Shown piece by piece: positions 1 to 13,275 of a stretch of DNA of 64,000 bases; the first letter of the stretch is position 1; each line of letters begins with the position of its first letter. This stretch comes from Pteria penguin. Taxonomy: Eukaryota > Mollusca > Bivalvia > Pterioida > Pteriidae. The notes below the pieces were generated by a model. It had not been told where the DNA came from. It searched no databases and saw nothing but the letters and a program-made list of their open reading frames with translations. Where the stretch lies: positions 31,804,001-31,868,000 of the forward strand of contig CM068592.1 in the NCBI GenBank assembly GCA_035048485.1. Direction: 5' to 3'. Position numbers and translations under genes: made by a program.

Positions 1-401
1 GTTAGAATATATCCTTGTATGGACTACGCGCGTAATGTGAAATACGTGCTTTATAAAATACCTACATAGTGTAGTAAGGAGTTATATATTAACCGAGATA
101 ATTAATTCTAGTTTTGAAGAGCAAATGTTACATTGTCTCATGCAATGTAAGTGTTTATCTAGCTATTGCGACTGTGAGCGATGTAATGAAAGAGACCGTC
201 AGCGTAAGAGGGCTTTTTAGTAATCAGCAAGTTGGAAAGTCTATGTATTTTGCACTATTTCCACATTTTAAGTATCTATAAATGAATATACATGAGAGAG
301 TCGGTCAGTGAATCTGCCGATTTATTTTTGGAAAGGTGGGGGGGGGGGTACAGTTTCCTTCACTGAATAGAACTGTTCAGCGTGAAATAATCAACAACCC
401 C

Positions 402-432
<31 letters not shown>

Positions 433-1683
433 ACACACACACATACGCAAACACTTTACGCACACTTCCCCGCTTATGATTTGCTTCCTACCCATCTTCA
501 TGTAAACAGCATAAATCAGTTGAATTCAGCAGCGTCTTAAAACGAATTATATAATAGGTTTAAAAAAATATGATATCTAGATACTAGTACTAATTTGGAA
601 AAATTCATTCGAACTTTTGCCAAATCTAATCATGTAAAGATTCTGTTGGGTATACTGTATTTCATTAAGTATAAATATGCGATTATATGTAAATCTGATG
701 TCCCATAAATCAAAGACTAACCTAATTATGTTGTTTCATCACATGCCCGTCAAACAGAGTAATTGTCATAGATTGTCAATTTTATACGATGACAGCTAGT
801 TTGATATTAAATTTATTCCGCGATATGTTAAAGTTGAGGAGGTTTGGAAGACAGAAGGCGTGCGGTAATCCAATAAAACACGATTCAACGTCAGCTTAAC
901 ATAACCTTTCATTCTAATTTTGACAGGGATATAATTTATTATGAAATGAATAAATTTTCTGTTGCCCTCTCGTAGAAGGCAACACCGAGATTTGTCGTCT
1001 GCTTGTATTTATTACCTTCGTATCTTTTCATGATTGCAGGTAAATCAAAGTGTATTACGAACTGCAGAAATGACAAGACATTAGTGTGGTCTATAGCAAG
1101 TACAGTGGTATATTTTTATATGTAAGAACTTGGATGGTTTTACGTTTTGGACATCGGAATTTTCGTCTTCGTTCTGTTTCCGTTTAGTAGGACACCATTA
1201 TATTAGGTAAGTGGAATTCTCTCACTGCCAGTCGGTCACGACTTTAGATGTGTATCTCTACTAGTATAGTATTCCGTCTATATTTAAAATGAGGCGTGTA
1301 TGTTTTTTTCCCAGGGATTTTGTTGGTTAAGATAATTATTAATTAGTTGCTCGACAGTTCATGATGAAGTTGGTACATTTATTACCCGTTGTGGTTGCCA
1401 CCTTCTTTTTACTTAGACTAGACCGGATTTTATTCTCAGAATCGCTTTGACTCACTTTGGGCTACTTGTCTAATGAAATGTTAACAATGCACTTAAATAA
1501 TTTTATGTGTCGCCTGGATGTGTTATAAGGTCTGTCCAGTATAGGAGGGGATATTCAAACATGGTAATTCTCCTAAAGATAGTGTCTTTATGCCTCAGTT
1601 TTGATGTGTAGTTGAGACACATTGCTTATAGTTTACATCATACACCTCTGGTGTATAGCGAGAGGTGTATAGCGAGTGATAGC
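1..1683. other. No gene recognised; homopolymer and CA microsatellite
   Basis: AT-rich sequence with no plausible coding exon. It contains a G run near 338-350 and, at about 399-442, a C run passing directly into (CA)n. Confidence 0.6.
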
Positions 1684-1966
1684 TTGATCATTGTTTTACG
1701 TCATTCCACGATTATTTTAACATATATGGTGACGGCATCTGTCGGGTGCATTGCATGTAGATCTATACTCATTGCATCGGATCCACCCGAAGCAGTAAGG
1801 ATCATCCTTTACGTATCATGCCTATAATGACACGGGACCTCAGTTTTCATGGTCTCTCATACGAATGACAGGAAACCGGTGAACTCATGGTGGGAGTCGA
1901 ACCTGGAACCTTTCCTTAAGGAGCCGAGCACCTCATCCTCTGATCTACACTGGCTCTGGTGTATAG
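1684..1966 (-). repeat. tRNA-derived SINE, family 1 (copy a)
   Basis: Shares the block ATGGTGACGGCATCTGTC..GGATCCACCCGAAGCAGT..GACACGGG with copies near 29725, 31797 and 48788. Read on the minus strand, its right end has a tRNA-like B box (ggttcgactccca). A small ORF called here is not a gene. Confidence 0.7.
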
Positions 1967-4900
1967 AAAACTCGCGGCGAACATATTTTCCATGCAAAGC
2001 CTTTTTCAGAAGGCGCTAAATTGCGAATCTTTTAACTTCCTTAAGCTTTCATTTGTTGTACTGGAGTCACATTTCCTTCCAGATGTTACACCATATGTAC
2101 TTTTACGCACATTCTTATTGCCAGTATTTGCTTAAGGGTTATATATCATATTACAAATCTATATGTAGATCTTAGAAAATTGTCGTTCAGGAATAAACAT
2201 CAAGAAAATACATAAATGGGGCTTGTCTGCAAAATAGAACGGTATGACAGAAACGATCTGGTTAGCTCGACAGTTATTTCTTGACTGGAGATGACTGGAT
2301 ATATGTAGAAAAGTTTAATTTAGTATTAGAGCCAACCCTTGGTTGAACACGATAGTTCATTTGGAGCATGTCACTGCTTGTGGACCAGATGTTCCCGAGG
2401 ATACATACAACCAAGTGTTACGGTCAGCTACGATTCATACATGTACGTTGATTTCAAGATGAATGATGGAATGTTATGGTGGTGGTATTTTTAATTTGTG
2501 GGTCGTTATGCACCATTCCATATACATGTGTTTGCCATCTTTCCACGAATTACTGGTCATTGACAAATACGTTGGATTTATACTTTGGCTTTAGGATCAC
2601 TGATAAAGGATGAACTTCTTATTCTTGAATATGTTGTCTTTTTGTATTTCTTATTATGCAGTGTATTGTGTAATCTCGGTACACTTTAGTTCTTCAGTCA
2701 CTCTTCAGTTGGTTATAAATTATTAATAGATATAGTTTGTTCCAGTATTACAGTCATCCACAATTGAATCTAGGTTCTACCATCAGCTTAGCAATTAGTA
2801 TTTTGATTACCATTTGGCTATTATCAGTATAGTACAACCGTTACTTTGCCGTATAGTCTCGTTTGTGAACAGTTTTATTTATTGAAATTGGCCAGACCGG
2901 TATTAGTCAGCGCTCAAGGCTCAAAGTTGGATTGTGTGGGTTTCAAATCACTCTCGATGTTCTGTCTTTTAAGGAAAAAAAGACGTAGGCCTCCTACCAC
3001 AATACACGACGTTAGCATGTAAAAAATCCTTAATCAATCATTGCTTCGGTAGGTACATATAGCATAGATCAAGCAGTTAACTAGACTGGTGCCGCCATCA
3101 TAAAGGTGAAATATTACTTAAGTAACCTTGAACAATGACTAATCAATTATTGAATCAATCATCCATTTGGCTCTAAAGTCTCGTTTATTGTTATTACAGT
3201 CATGCCATTGGTGTATATAACACCCGATCATTCTATTCATTTCTTGAAGTGTTCGCACAAATGGCCATTAACTGCTCATTTGTCTTGTGTGAGGGTTTCG
3301 TACGGCTTCGCTAGATCCGTAGACCTGCTGCTACATCATTTTAGGCCAGGAATTCTTTAACAAGGCCCGTGATAAACCTTCTTGCTGAGAGCAAAGTAGA
3401 TCTTCATCCAATTCTGTGCCCATCAATAAAGCGCCTCGGGTTCATCCGTGCTGTAATTTGTTTGTTCACCATTGATTTTTGTTTAACGAAATCCCGAAAT
3501 TGTCAGCCCTGTAACGAGAATAAACAGGCCATATTATGTGATTTTAGTCTTTTTAGAAAATGTGCACATAGTTTGACGATTAAATTCTCGGTTGCCAGGG
3601 CCCCACGATCTCCAATTTCCGATCTATTGTCTCCAATTTAAACGAAATGCCCGTAACTGTCCTCTGTACCATTGTTATGAAGCATCACGCGCAGACATGG
3701 TACGGGGCAATATTAGTTATGTAAATATGACTTTGATGGCGGCGTATGTAGAATGAAGATAAATATCACCAACGTGAGAAATGAGATGTCGTCATCATTA
3801 TTGGTATAATTAGGCAATTTTCTCTTACGGATTTAACACTATGATGTTGAGATGATGTTATGACTAGCATCTCCGCCGTCAAGCGTCGACTGTTTTGCTA
3901 TGCAATAGTTTAAACCTGCTTGTGTCCCCAGTCTCGTTAATAACTAGTATTAATTCTTTTGCATGAAAACTTGGGTGAATTTGTCGTTTGTCACGCAGTG
4001 TATGATCTACGTTTTCTTGGTATTGGGTGTAATAATCATCATTGACTGTTTTATTTTTGTAATGTTTTGTGTAGGCCTTTGGGCGATACTGATTGCCTTA
4101 GATAACATCTTCCCTTTGGCTGGCAATATGTTTATTAACCCCGTAATAACAGGATAACAAAGTTAGGAGTACAGTGCAGTCACCGAAATTTGTTGATTTT
4201 CTATGAATATTGAATCGAAAATGAATATTGAGGCTTCGTTTACTTCGCTCGTTTATAAAGATCGCATGAAGTCCGAACTGGATGGTGCGCTGTGCAAATA
4301 TTAACGGAGGTGAGTATAAGTTATAACATGGGTCAGTATTAAGTTGTTCTTTGTAGGATGTATAGACCAGTGACAACACTGGACCTGGTAATTCAGCGTC
4401 TGATCTAGTGGTATTTGATGTATATGTAGTATTGGAATGACTTTCACCTTTGTTATATTGTTAAAAGTCACATTTTGCGGAAATGGTAAAAGTATGAGGT
4501 TTTGTAGTTTAACTTTAACCCCTGAATCCACCACTGATCAGGAGCATGTATAAAGCATGGGGTTTGGGATGAATTAAATCCATAGACACCATAGTATGGA
4601 GTATACTCATTATACATGGATAATGTAATGGATGTGATACAGAATCTGACGGTATGGGGTGAACTGGAAGCTTGGCTTGTAATGTGAAGGTCGCGTGTTC
4701 GAACTACTTATGTCCGATGGCCGTGAAGTGAATCTGGGATCCCGTATCAGAATTGGTAAAGCCCGTTATAGATCCTTAGCTATTCACGGATATTGAATTT
4801 GGTATGCTAGCAATTGAGTGTTAGACCATATACCGTTAGCGTCGCTTAATGTTATTGCAACAAACTTGCGGTAACTGCTGTTCGATTCCGTTCTGATTTG

Positions 4901-5285
4901 CTACTAGGCATTCGGATTGTACGAAAATCGTTCGTTTACATGGATAAGAACTGCACACATCATTTAACATAAGAGTGATTGACCTTATACAGGTACAAAA
5001 CCACAAGCAATTAATTAACTCGATCAGAAACTACTGTTTTATAGAGCGGTCTGGTCATATGTAGTATTGCGTTAATGAACGTGTTTATCATCCAGCCCGG
5101 TGAATACTTGAGCGATTTACATGTAAAAGACACTTTTCAGCACGTGGGTAGGGACAGTCCCTTTCTCAGAATATGTTTTTTTTCTCGACAGAGGGCACCA
5201 ATAATTTATAGTTGACTTTGGGATTGTGCTTCTGCTTCCTGGGAAAATAGCTCCATCCACACGAAAATGATTCCGTTAGGTTTTT
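1967..5285. other. No gene recognised
   Basis: Only short chance ORFs. At about 4670-4720 there is a faint tRNA-like B box (gtgttcgaactac), probably an old SINE remnant. Confidence 0.55.
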
Positions 5286-7852
5286 AGCTCACCTGAGCCA
5301 AAGGCTCAAGTGAGCTATTGTGATCAATCACCGTCCGTTGTCCGTCTGTCTTCCGTCGTTAACTTTTCACATTTTCGACTTCTTCTCCAGAACCACTGAA
5401 CAGAATTTGATGAAACTTGATAAGCATGTAGTACTCATGGTCCCCTACAAGTGTTGTTGTTTTTCGTCCGGATTCATCAACAGGTGGCGCCACCACAGGC
5501 AAAAGTAGGTCAAAGAGGGTACCCTCCTTTGACAAACTTCTTCTTCAGACCGGGGGCATACAGAGACAAACCGAATGCATAGGAATGATTTAGAGGGATG
5601 TGTGAAGAAGTGTTGTTATTTTTGGTTCCGTTCTGAAATCAAATTTTTGACGTTTTTTTGACATTTTTTTGTACTTGGTAGTTTTAATGCAGAAAAGAGG
5701 TATTTTTTTCTTTTAGTAAACATTGATGCATTAATTTGGTTTAATTTGATCATTTCGATGGTAAGAAATACTACTGCGAAGAAAATTTTTCAATATTTTA
5801 TGTTTTGGATTTTTTATGAATTTTTTAAGACTTTCAAGAAAAAGGGGGGTGGGATAATTGGTGTAAACATTTCACAGTTTGAACTTTTTCTTCGGAACCA
5901 CTTGCTGGAATTCAATGAAACTTGGCATGCATCAAATACTCAAGGTCCCCGACAAATGTGGTCATCTTTGTCAGGATCCATGATTAGGTGGCACCACCAC
6001 AGACAAAAGTAGGTCACAGAGGGTACCCTCCTTTAACAAACTTCTTATTCAGATCGGGTGCATACAGCGACAAACCGACTGCATAGGAATGATTAAGAGG
6101 CATATGGGAAGAAGTGTTGATATTTTTGGTTCCATTCTGAAATCAAATTTTTGACGTTTTTTCATTTTTATTTTGGACTTTGTTATTTTAATGCATTAAA
6201 GAGTTATTATTTTCTTTTAGTAAACATTGATGCATTCATTTGGTTTCATTTATTCATTTCTATGGTAAGGAATGCTGGTGCGAAGAAATTTTTTCAATAT
6301 CTCGATTTTTGAATTTTTTATGAATTTTTTAAGACTTCCAAGAAAAGGGGGGGGGGGACAATTTTTCATATCTTCAACTTGATCTACAGAACAACTTGAA
6401 GGATTGTGATAAAACTGGGTAGGATGCAAGTACTCATAGTCCTTTTCAAAGGTTTTGTTTTTTGTGCGGATCATCCAAATTGGTTAACAGATAATGCCAC
6501 CATGTCTAAAAGTAGGTCTCACAATGGTACGTATACCACTTGGTAATTGAAATATGGAGAGTAGCGGTTCAAATCCAGCTGTGGTCAAAAAAATTTTTTT
6601 TTTTTTTTTTTACACATCTAAATAAGTTTTTAGATGTTTCTCAACACTCAACATATGAAATTAGGAATTTTACGTTTAAGACTTCCAAAAAAAAAAAGGG
6701 GGGGGAGGGGGGGGGTTTGGCCATTTTTCACATTTTCAACTTTTTCTACAAAACTGTTTGAAGGATTTTAATAAATCTTGGTAGAAATAAGTCACTTATG
6801 ATCTTCTTCAAATTCTGTTGTTTTCGTCCAGACCTCTTTACAGGTGGCGCCACCATAGTCAAGAGTAGGTCACAAAAGAGTTCCCTCGTTTAACAATATT
6901 CTTTTTCATACGGGCTGTATACAGAGACAAACAGAATGCATAGAAATGATCTAGAGGGATGAGTGAAGATGTATTGTCATTTTGGTTCACTTCCAAAATC
7001 AAATTTTAGAATTTTTTTCGACATTTCTTTGGACTTGGTGATTCAATGCAGAAAAAAGTGTCATATTTCCTAGTTAATTGATAATGATGATTTCTTATGG
7101 ACTATTGTGATCATAATTATGGTAAGGATTGTTACTTTGAAAGAATTTGTCAATATCTCAATTTTTGGATTTTCTATGAATTTTTTAAGACTTCCAAATG
7201 AGGGTGTATAGGAACAATTCAATCACATTTTTCACTTCTGCTGTTATACCACATGAAAGATTTTAATGAAACATGGAATACATTAAGTACTAAAAGTCCT
7301 CTATCAATTTGGTAAATTTCCTCCAAATTGGTTAACAGATAATGCCACCATGTCTAAAAAGCAGTTCTCACAATAGTACATATACCACTTGGTAATTGAA
7401 ATATGGAGAGTAGCGGTTCAAATCCAGCTGTGGTCAAAATTTTTTTTTTCATTTCTTTACACATCTAAATAAGTTTTTAGATGTTTCTCAACACTCAACA
7501 TATGAAATTAGGCAATTTTAAGTTAGATCTGGACAATATTTGAAACAATTGTTGTTCATGACCCAGACTAGAAATCAGTCAACAAAAGGCCCCACCTAAA
7601 GAAAATGACTAACTTGTTGCCCTGAATGACTTCTTGCAGAGACAAAGGAAATGCTTAATATCAAAATCACCTGAATGGATGTGCAAAAAAGTGTTGTTTT
7701 TTATTCTAGCCTGAAATAAAATTTGACATATTTTCAACATCTGTGTTGACTTAGTCACATTAATGCAAAAATAAATGAATTCTTCCTTCATGCATGACTG
7801 ATAATCTAGGTACTCAGGTGAGCGATATAGGCCCACTTGGGCCTCTTGTTTT
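5286..7852. mobile_element. Composite non-autonomous repeat element with hairpin ends
   Basis: Begins with a hairpin (AGCTCACCTGAGCC, AAA loop, GGCTCAAGTGAGCT) and ends with gctcacctgag inverted plus a second hairpin (aggccca/tgggcct). Inside are three diverged copies of a module (about 5482, 5988 and 6841) sharing ggtggcgccaccac/aaaagtaggtca and the phrase 'tgcataggaatgat'. No transposase is visible; ORFs inside are short and not conserved in frame. The 5' hairpin is a very common dispersed repeat in bivalves (recalled). Confidence 0.75.
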
Positions 7853-8029
7853 GAATACTAAAGGTTGACAGATTAAGCAACATTATGGATGGTCAGTATA
7901 GAATTATTCCTACGTACGGATACACAAATTTTAATATAGAATGAAAAATAGTATGGAACTTCAACACTCAATATTCCATTGCATGTAGCAGTAAGCTGTG
8001 TTTGTGAAACACTAATGCCCCCGGCAGCT

Positions 8030-8262
8030 CCAAAGTTTTAGCGTGAAGGTCATTGTCTAGGTCAAAAGGTAATCGACCTTAGTGTCATTTGAAAGGGTAT
8101 CATTAGTTGAGTACACATGTCAGATATGAAGTCTCTATCCCTCACGGTTCAAACGTTATAGCCAAGGTAAAAGTTGACAACAGACAGACAAACAAACAGA
8201 CAGACAGACAAACAGGAAGGACAGAAACAGTATGCCCTGATCTATCGATCCGGGGGCATAAA
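8030..8262 (+). repeat. Dispersed repeat family 2 (copy a)
   Basis: Highly similar to 28413-28640: both read tgaaggtcattgtc..gaccttagtgtcatttgaaa..tatgaagtctctatccctca, then a (cagacaga)n stretch and 'gatctatcgatccggg'. The order of parts is the same in both copies. Confidence 0.7.
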
Positions 8263-8379
8263 AATAACTGAATTTATAATAATAAATGAAACGGTGAACG
8301 CGACGATGACTGTCTACGTAGTTTTTATTCCACCTGTTGTCACGTGGATTTTGACAGAGGCACTAATACCGCAGCCATA

Positions 8380-9440
8380 GCATGCCTCCATGTCGCAATC
8401 ATATTCATTCTCCATGTCGTAATTATTACTAGCCTCTATGACGCAATAATAAACTGACTCGCACTTACTATCATCAACATGCCTCCGCGTCGCAGTCACA
8501 CTATACTCTTTATGTCGCATGCATACCCCCACGGGGACAAAGCTTGCTTGAACCCGGGATCGATTTTCGTATACAAAATCGATCCCGGATTCAAGCGAGC
8601 TTTATCCCTATGCATACCCCTGCCTTTATGATGTCTCCATGTTGCAGTTTCGTCCTGCTCTCCAGTTCGCAATTCCATGTCTTCATATTACAATCGTAAC
8701 CCTGTCATAATCATATTCTACATTTCATGTCGCAATCAGAATATGCCTCAGTGTCTCAATCATGTCGCAGTCAGAGTCAGTTTGTCTTAATGTCTCAATC
8801 TTAACTTATCCCCATGTCGCAGTCATACTCTGTCTACATCCTGAAATCTTAACCAGCTTTTAATTTCGCAAGTATACACATCCTTCATGTTTCAATCATA
8901 ACCTGTCAAAATGCTGCAATCAGAATTTGATTATTACTACGTGTATCTGTCGCCATGTCGCAGTCATGCCCTGTCATCATGTTGCAATCGTAACCTGCAC
9001 TCCATATCGCTATTCTACCCTACGATCATGTCGCAATCATATCCTGCCGCAATGCTGCAATCAGAACTTGATTGTCACTACCGTGCGTGTATCTGATAAT
9101 GTCTCAATATTAACATGTCGCCATGTCGCAGTCATACCCTGTCATCATGTCGCAATCGTAACCTGCGCTCCACATCGCTATCATTCTACCCTACCGTCAT
9201 GTCGCAATCATAGCCTGTTGCAGTGTCGTAATCAGAACTTGATTGTTACTACGTGTATCAGATAATGTCCCAATACATGTATTAACCTGTCGCCATGTCG
9301 CAGTCAAACCCTGTCATCATGTCGCAATCGTAAACTGCACTCCATATCGCTACTCTACCCGGCCATCATGTCGCAATCATGACCTGCCGCAATGTCGTAA
9401 TCAGAACTTGATTGTTATTGTGTGTATCTGATAATGACAT
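8380..9440. repeat. Irregular tandem array around 'catgtcgcaatcat'
   Basis: Short units (about 20-25 bases: catgtcgcaatcataacctg) repeat throughout. From 8911 a longer unit of about 150-180 bases is present three times (ending tgcaatcagaacttgattgt). The repeat-encoded ORFs here are artefacts. Confidence 0.8.
8519..8620. repeat. Near-perfect 34-bp palindrome flanked by 11-bp direct repeats
   Basis: Arms at 8534-8567 and 8575-8608 pair at 31 of 34 positions around a 7-base loop (cgtatac). The direct repeat atgcatacccc lies at 8519-8529 and 8610-8620. See findings. Confidence 0.8.
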
Positions 9441-9574
9441 TAGTGTAACCTATGTCCATTTTGCTTATTCCTAGAACAGACGATAAGCTCTACTAAATGC
9501 AGCTTTTGATATTCAATAGACAAGGTTTATGATAAGAAAGTACACAGCTGTGGAATCCTTTTACACTTCTATTT

Positions 9575-9778
9575 GTGGCGATAATTTATCAATCACCAAA
9601 TGCTGCAAAGTTTTGTAGCGGAGACAGCACTGATGATAGTGCTACATCTTCATTAGGTCCAGTGTCAAACATATCACAGCGAAAGTCCCTAGCTGTCAAC
9701 ACTGAGGGATCACATACACCTTGCAGTATTCTTTCTGGTAAGCTGCAGACCCCGCCCATGACCACATTACGTCGTTAA
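9575..9778 (+). other. Possible coding exon, Ser/Thr-rich, unidentified
   Basis: 67 codons (SPNAAKFCSGDSTDDSATSS...SQRKSLAVNTEGSH...LQTPPMTTLRR), ending in a stop, with a possible alternative donor tctg|gtaagc at 9738. Composition is less AT-rich than the flanks and it is not part of a repeat I can see. It could be a C-terminal exon of an unknown gene; no family recognised. Confidence 0.22.
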
Positions 9779-10274
9779 GTGCATTGTTTTATAGTAGAAA
9801 TTTAAATTGAGCACTTGCCAACTAAAGGTAATGTGTATGTAAATTTTTAATGTTCATGAGAAATTAACATAGAATTAGGTCCTGGTGGAATTTTTCTTTG
9901 TTTTGATTTATGATGTGAAAAGCATTTTAAGGCCAGGGCTATACTGCAAATATCAAAAATATTTTGCGAAGAAAAGTACAAGAAATAATAATAATAAAGC
10001 AATAGTCAAAAACAGAGAAAAATATAAATTGAAGACGATATGCGAGAGTCAAACGGTGAAACGCACTCGTTTATCTCCGAATTAACGAGTAAAATACTGT
10101 ATACTCCGTATAAAGGGTAATCTCGGTGCGTATAGATAATACTACTTGGTAAAGACTGAGAGAAAGGGATGATATCTAGAGGTAGTGGAGAGAAAAAAAT
10201 CCCAAGTAAAGGAGGAGAAAAAGGGATAAGCACCAGAGAGTTCCCAGAAGGAAAGAAAAGGATACGCTCCAAAG

Positions 10275-12475
10275 AAGGAAAAGAGAACGGGATAATCTCG
10301 ACAGAGGCAGAAGAGAACAGAATAACGCCTCAAAGAGAGAGTGTCTAGAGTAGTAGATAGGGATAAAAGACAGGGAGAACTACTGCAGAGGGAAAAGAGA
10401 AAGGGATAATCCCCACAGAGGGAGAGTGTCTAGAGTAGTAGAGAGGAATAAAAGACAGGGAGAACTACTGCAGAGGGAAAAGAGAAAGGGATGATCCCCA
10501 CACAGAGAGTGTCTAGAGTAGTAGAGAGGGATAAAAAACAGGGAGAACTACTGCAGAGGGAAAAGAGAAAGGGATAATCCCCACACAGAGAGAGTGTCTA
10601 GAGTAGTAGAGAGGGATAAAAGACAGGGAGAACTACTGCAGAGGGAAAAGAGAAAGGGATAGTCCCCACACAGAGAGAGTGTCTAGAGTAGTAGAGAGGG
10701 ATAAAAGACGGAGAACTACTGCAGAGGGAAAAGAGATGGGGATAATCCCCACATAGAGAGAGTGTCTAGAGTAGTAGAGAGGGATAAAAAACAGGGAGAA
10801 CTACTGCAGAGGGAAAAGAGAATGGGATAATCCCCACACAGAGAGAGTGTCTAGAGTAGTAGAGAGGGATAAAAGACAGGGAGAACTACTGCAGAGGGAA
10901 AAGAGATGGGGATAATACCCACACAGAGAGAGTGTCTAGAGAAGTAGAGAGGGATAAAAGACAGGGAGAACTACTGCAGAGAGAAAAGAGAAAGGGATAA
11001 TCCCCACACAGAGAGAGTGTCTAGAGAAGTAGAGAGGGATAAAAGACAGGGAGAACTACTGCAGAGAGAAAAGAGAAAGGGATAATCCCCTCACAGAGAG
11101 AGTGTCTAGAGAAGTAGAGAGGGATAAAAGACAGGGAGAACTACTGCAGAGAGAAAAGAGAAAGGGATGATCCCCACACAGAGAGTGTCTAGAGAAGTAG
11201 AGAGGGATAAAAGACAGGGAGAACTACTGCAGAGAGAAAAGAGAAAGGGATAATCCCCACACAGAGAGAGTGTCTAGAGTAGTAGAGAGGGATAAAAGAC
11301 AGGGAGAACTACTGCAGAGGGAAAAGAGATAGGGATAATCTTAAGAATAAACATCGTAAGAATTGCAACCTCAGAGTAAGAGAAAAAGGGATAATCATAA
11401 GAATAAACAACGTAAGAAGGAAAAGAGAAAGGGATAATCTCGACAGAGGCAGAAGAGAACAGAATAACGCCTCAAAGAGAGAGTGTCTAGAGTAGTAGAT
11501 AGGGATAAAAGACAGGGAGAACTACTGCAGAGGGAAAAGAGAAAGGGATAATCCCCACAGAGGGAGAGTGTCTAGAGTAGTAGAGAGGAATAAAAGACAG
11601 GGAGAACTACTGCAGAGGGAAAAGAGAAAGGGATAATCCCCACGCAGAGAGTGTCTAGAGTAGTAGAGAGGGATAAAAAACAGGGAGAACTACTGCAGAG
11701 GGAAAAGAGAAAGGGATAATCCCCACACAGAGAGAGTGTCTAGAGTAGTAGAGAGGGATAAAAGACAGGGAGAACTACTGCAGAGGGAAAAGAGAAAGGG
11801 ATATTCTCCACAGAGAAAGAGTATCTAGAGTAGTAGAGAGGGAGAAAAGACAGGGATTACTACTGCAGACAGAAAAGAGATGGGGATAAACCCCACAGAG
11901 GGAGAGTGTCTAGAGTAGTAGAGAGGGATAAAAAACAGGGAGAACTACTGCAGAGGGAAAAGAGAATGGGATAATCCCCACACAGAGAGAGTGTCTAGAG
12001 AAGTAGAGAGGGATAAAAGACAGGGAGAACTACTGCAGAGGGAAAAGAGATGGGGATAATACCCACACAGAGAGAGTGTCTAGAGAAGTAGAGAGGGATA
12101 AAAGACAGGGAGAACTACTGCAGAGAGAAAAGAGAAAGGGATAATCCCCACACAGAGAGAGTGTCTAGAGAAGTAGAGAGGGATAAAAGACAGGGAGAAC
12201 TACTGCAGAGAGAAAAGAGAAAGGGATAATCCCCACACAGAGAGTGTCTAGAGAAGTAGAGAGGGATAAAAGACAGGGAGAACTACTGCAGAGAGAAAAG
12301 AGAAAGGGATAATCCCCACACAGAGAGAGTGTCTAGAGTAGTAGAGAGGGATAAAAGACAGGGAGAACTACTGCAGAGGGAAAAGAGAAAGGGATAATCT
12401 TAAGAATAAACATCGTAAGAATTGCAACCTCAGAGTAAGAGAAAAAGGGATAATCATAAGAATAAACAACGTAAG
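10275..12475. repeat. 83-89 bp minisatellite with ~1.1 kb higher-order duplication
   Basis: The unit runs roughly 'gggagaactactgcagaggg' ... 'gggataatccccacacag' ... 'gtgtctagagtagtagagag' and repeats about 25 times. The segment from 10275 (aaggaaaagagaac, tctcgacagaggc) recurs from about 11418, so the whole array is duplicated in tandem. Confidence 0.9.
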
Positions 12476-13265
12476 AATTACTCCCTCAGAATAAAAGAGA
12501 AAGGGATAATCATAAGAATAGACATAGTAAGAATTACTTACTCAGAATAAGAGAGAAAAGGATAATCATAAGAATAGACATTGTAAGTATTACTCCCTCA
12601 GAATAAGAGAGAAAGGGATAATCTTAAGAATAGACATTGTAAGAATTAATCTCTCAGAATAAGAGATAAAGAGATAATCGTAAAAATAGACATAGTAATA
12701 ATTACTCCCTCAAAATAAGAGAGAAAAGGATACTCCAAAGAATAGACATTGTAATATTTACTTCCTGAGAATAAGAGAGAAAGAAATAATCATTAGAATA
12801 GACATTGTAAGAATTACTCCTTCAGAATAAGAGAGAAATGGATAATCAAAAGAATAGACATCGTAAGAATTACTCTCTCAGAATAAGAAAAGGATAATAA
12901 TAAGAATAGACATTGTAAGAATTACTCGCTCAGAATAAGAGAGAAAGGGATACTCATAAGAATAAACATCGTAAGAATTGCTCTTAGAATATGAGAGAAA
13001 GGGATGGTTATAAGAATAGACATCGTAAGAATTGCTCACTCAAAATAAGAGAGAAAGGGATAATCATAAGAATCGACATCGTCAGAATAAGTCCCTCAGA
13101 ATAAGAGAGAAAGGAATAATCATAAGAATAGACATCGTAAGAATTGCTCACTCAGAATATGGGAGAAAGGGATAATCATAAGAATAGACATCATAAGAAT
13201 TGCTCACTCAGAATAAGAGAGAAAGGAATAATCATAAGAATAGACATTGTAAGAATTACTCTATA
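12476..13265. repeat. 56-bp minisatellite, related to the upstream array
   Basis: About 14 units of 'ctcagaataagagagaaagg', 'gataatcataagaatagaca', 'tcgtaagaattact'. It shares the core gagaaagggataatc with the neighbouring array. Confidence 0.9.
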
Positions 13266-13275
13266 CAAAAAGAAT

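Noticed and set aside
5320..6761. Transposase or other gene inside the 5286 element
   Set aside because: ORFs are short, AT-biased, arise from the nested modules and show no transposase motif.
8380..13265. CRISPR-like array
   Set aside because: Units are contiguous tandem repeats without unique spacers, in a eukaryotic sequence.
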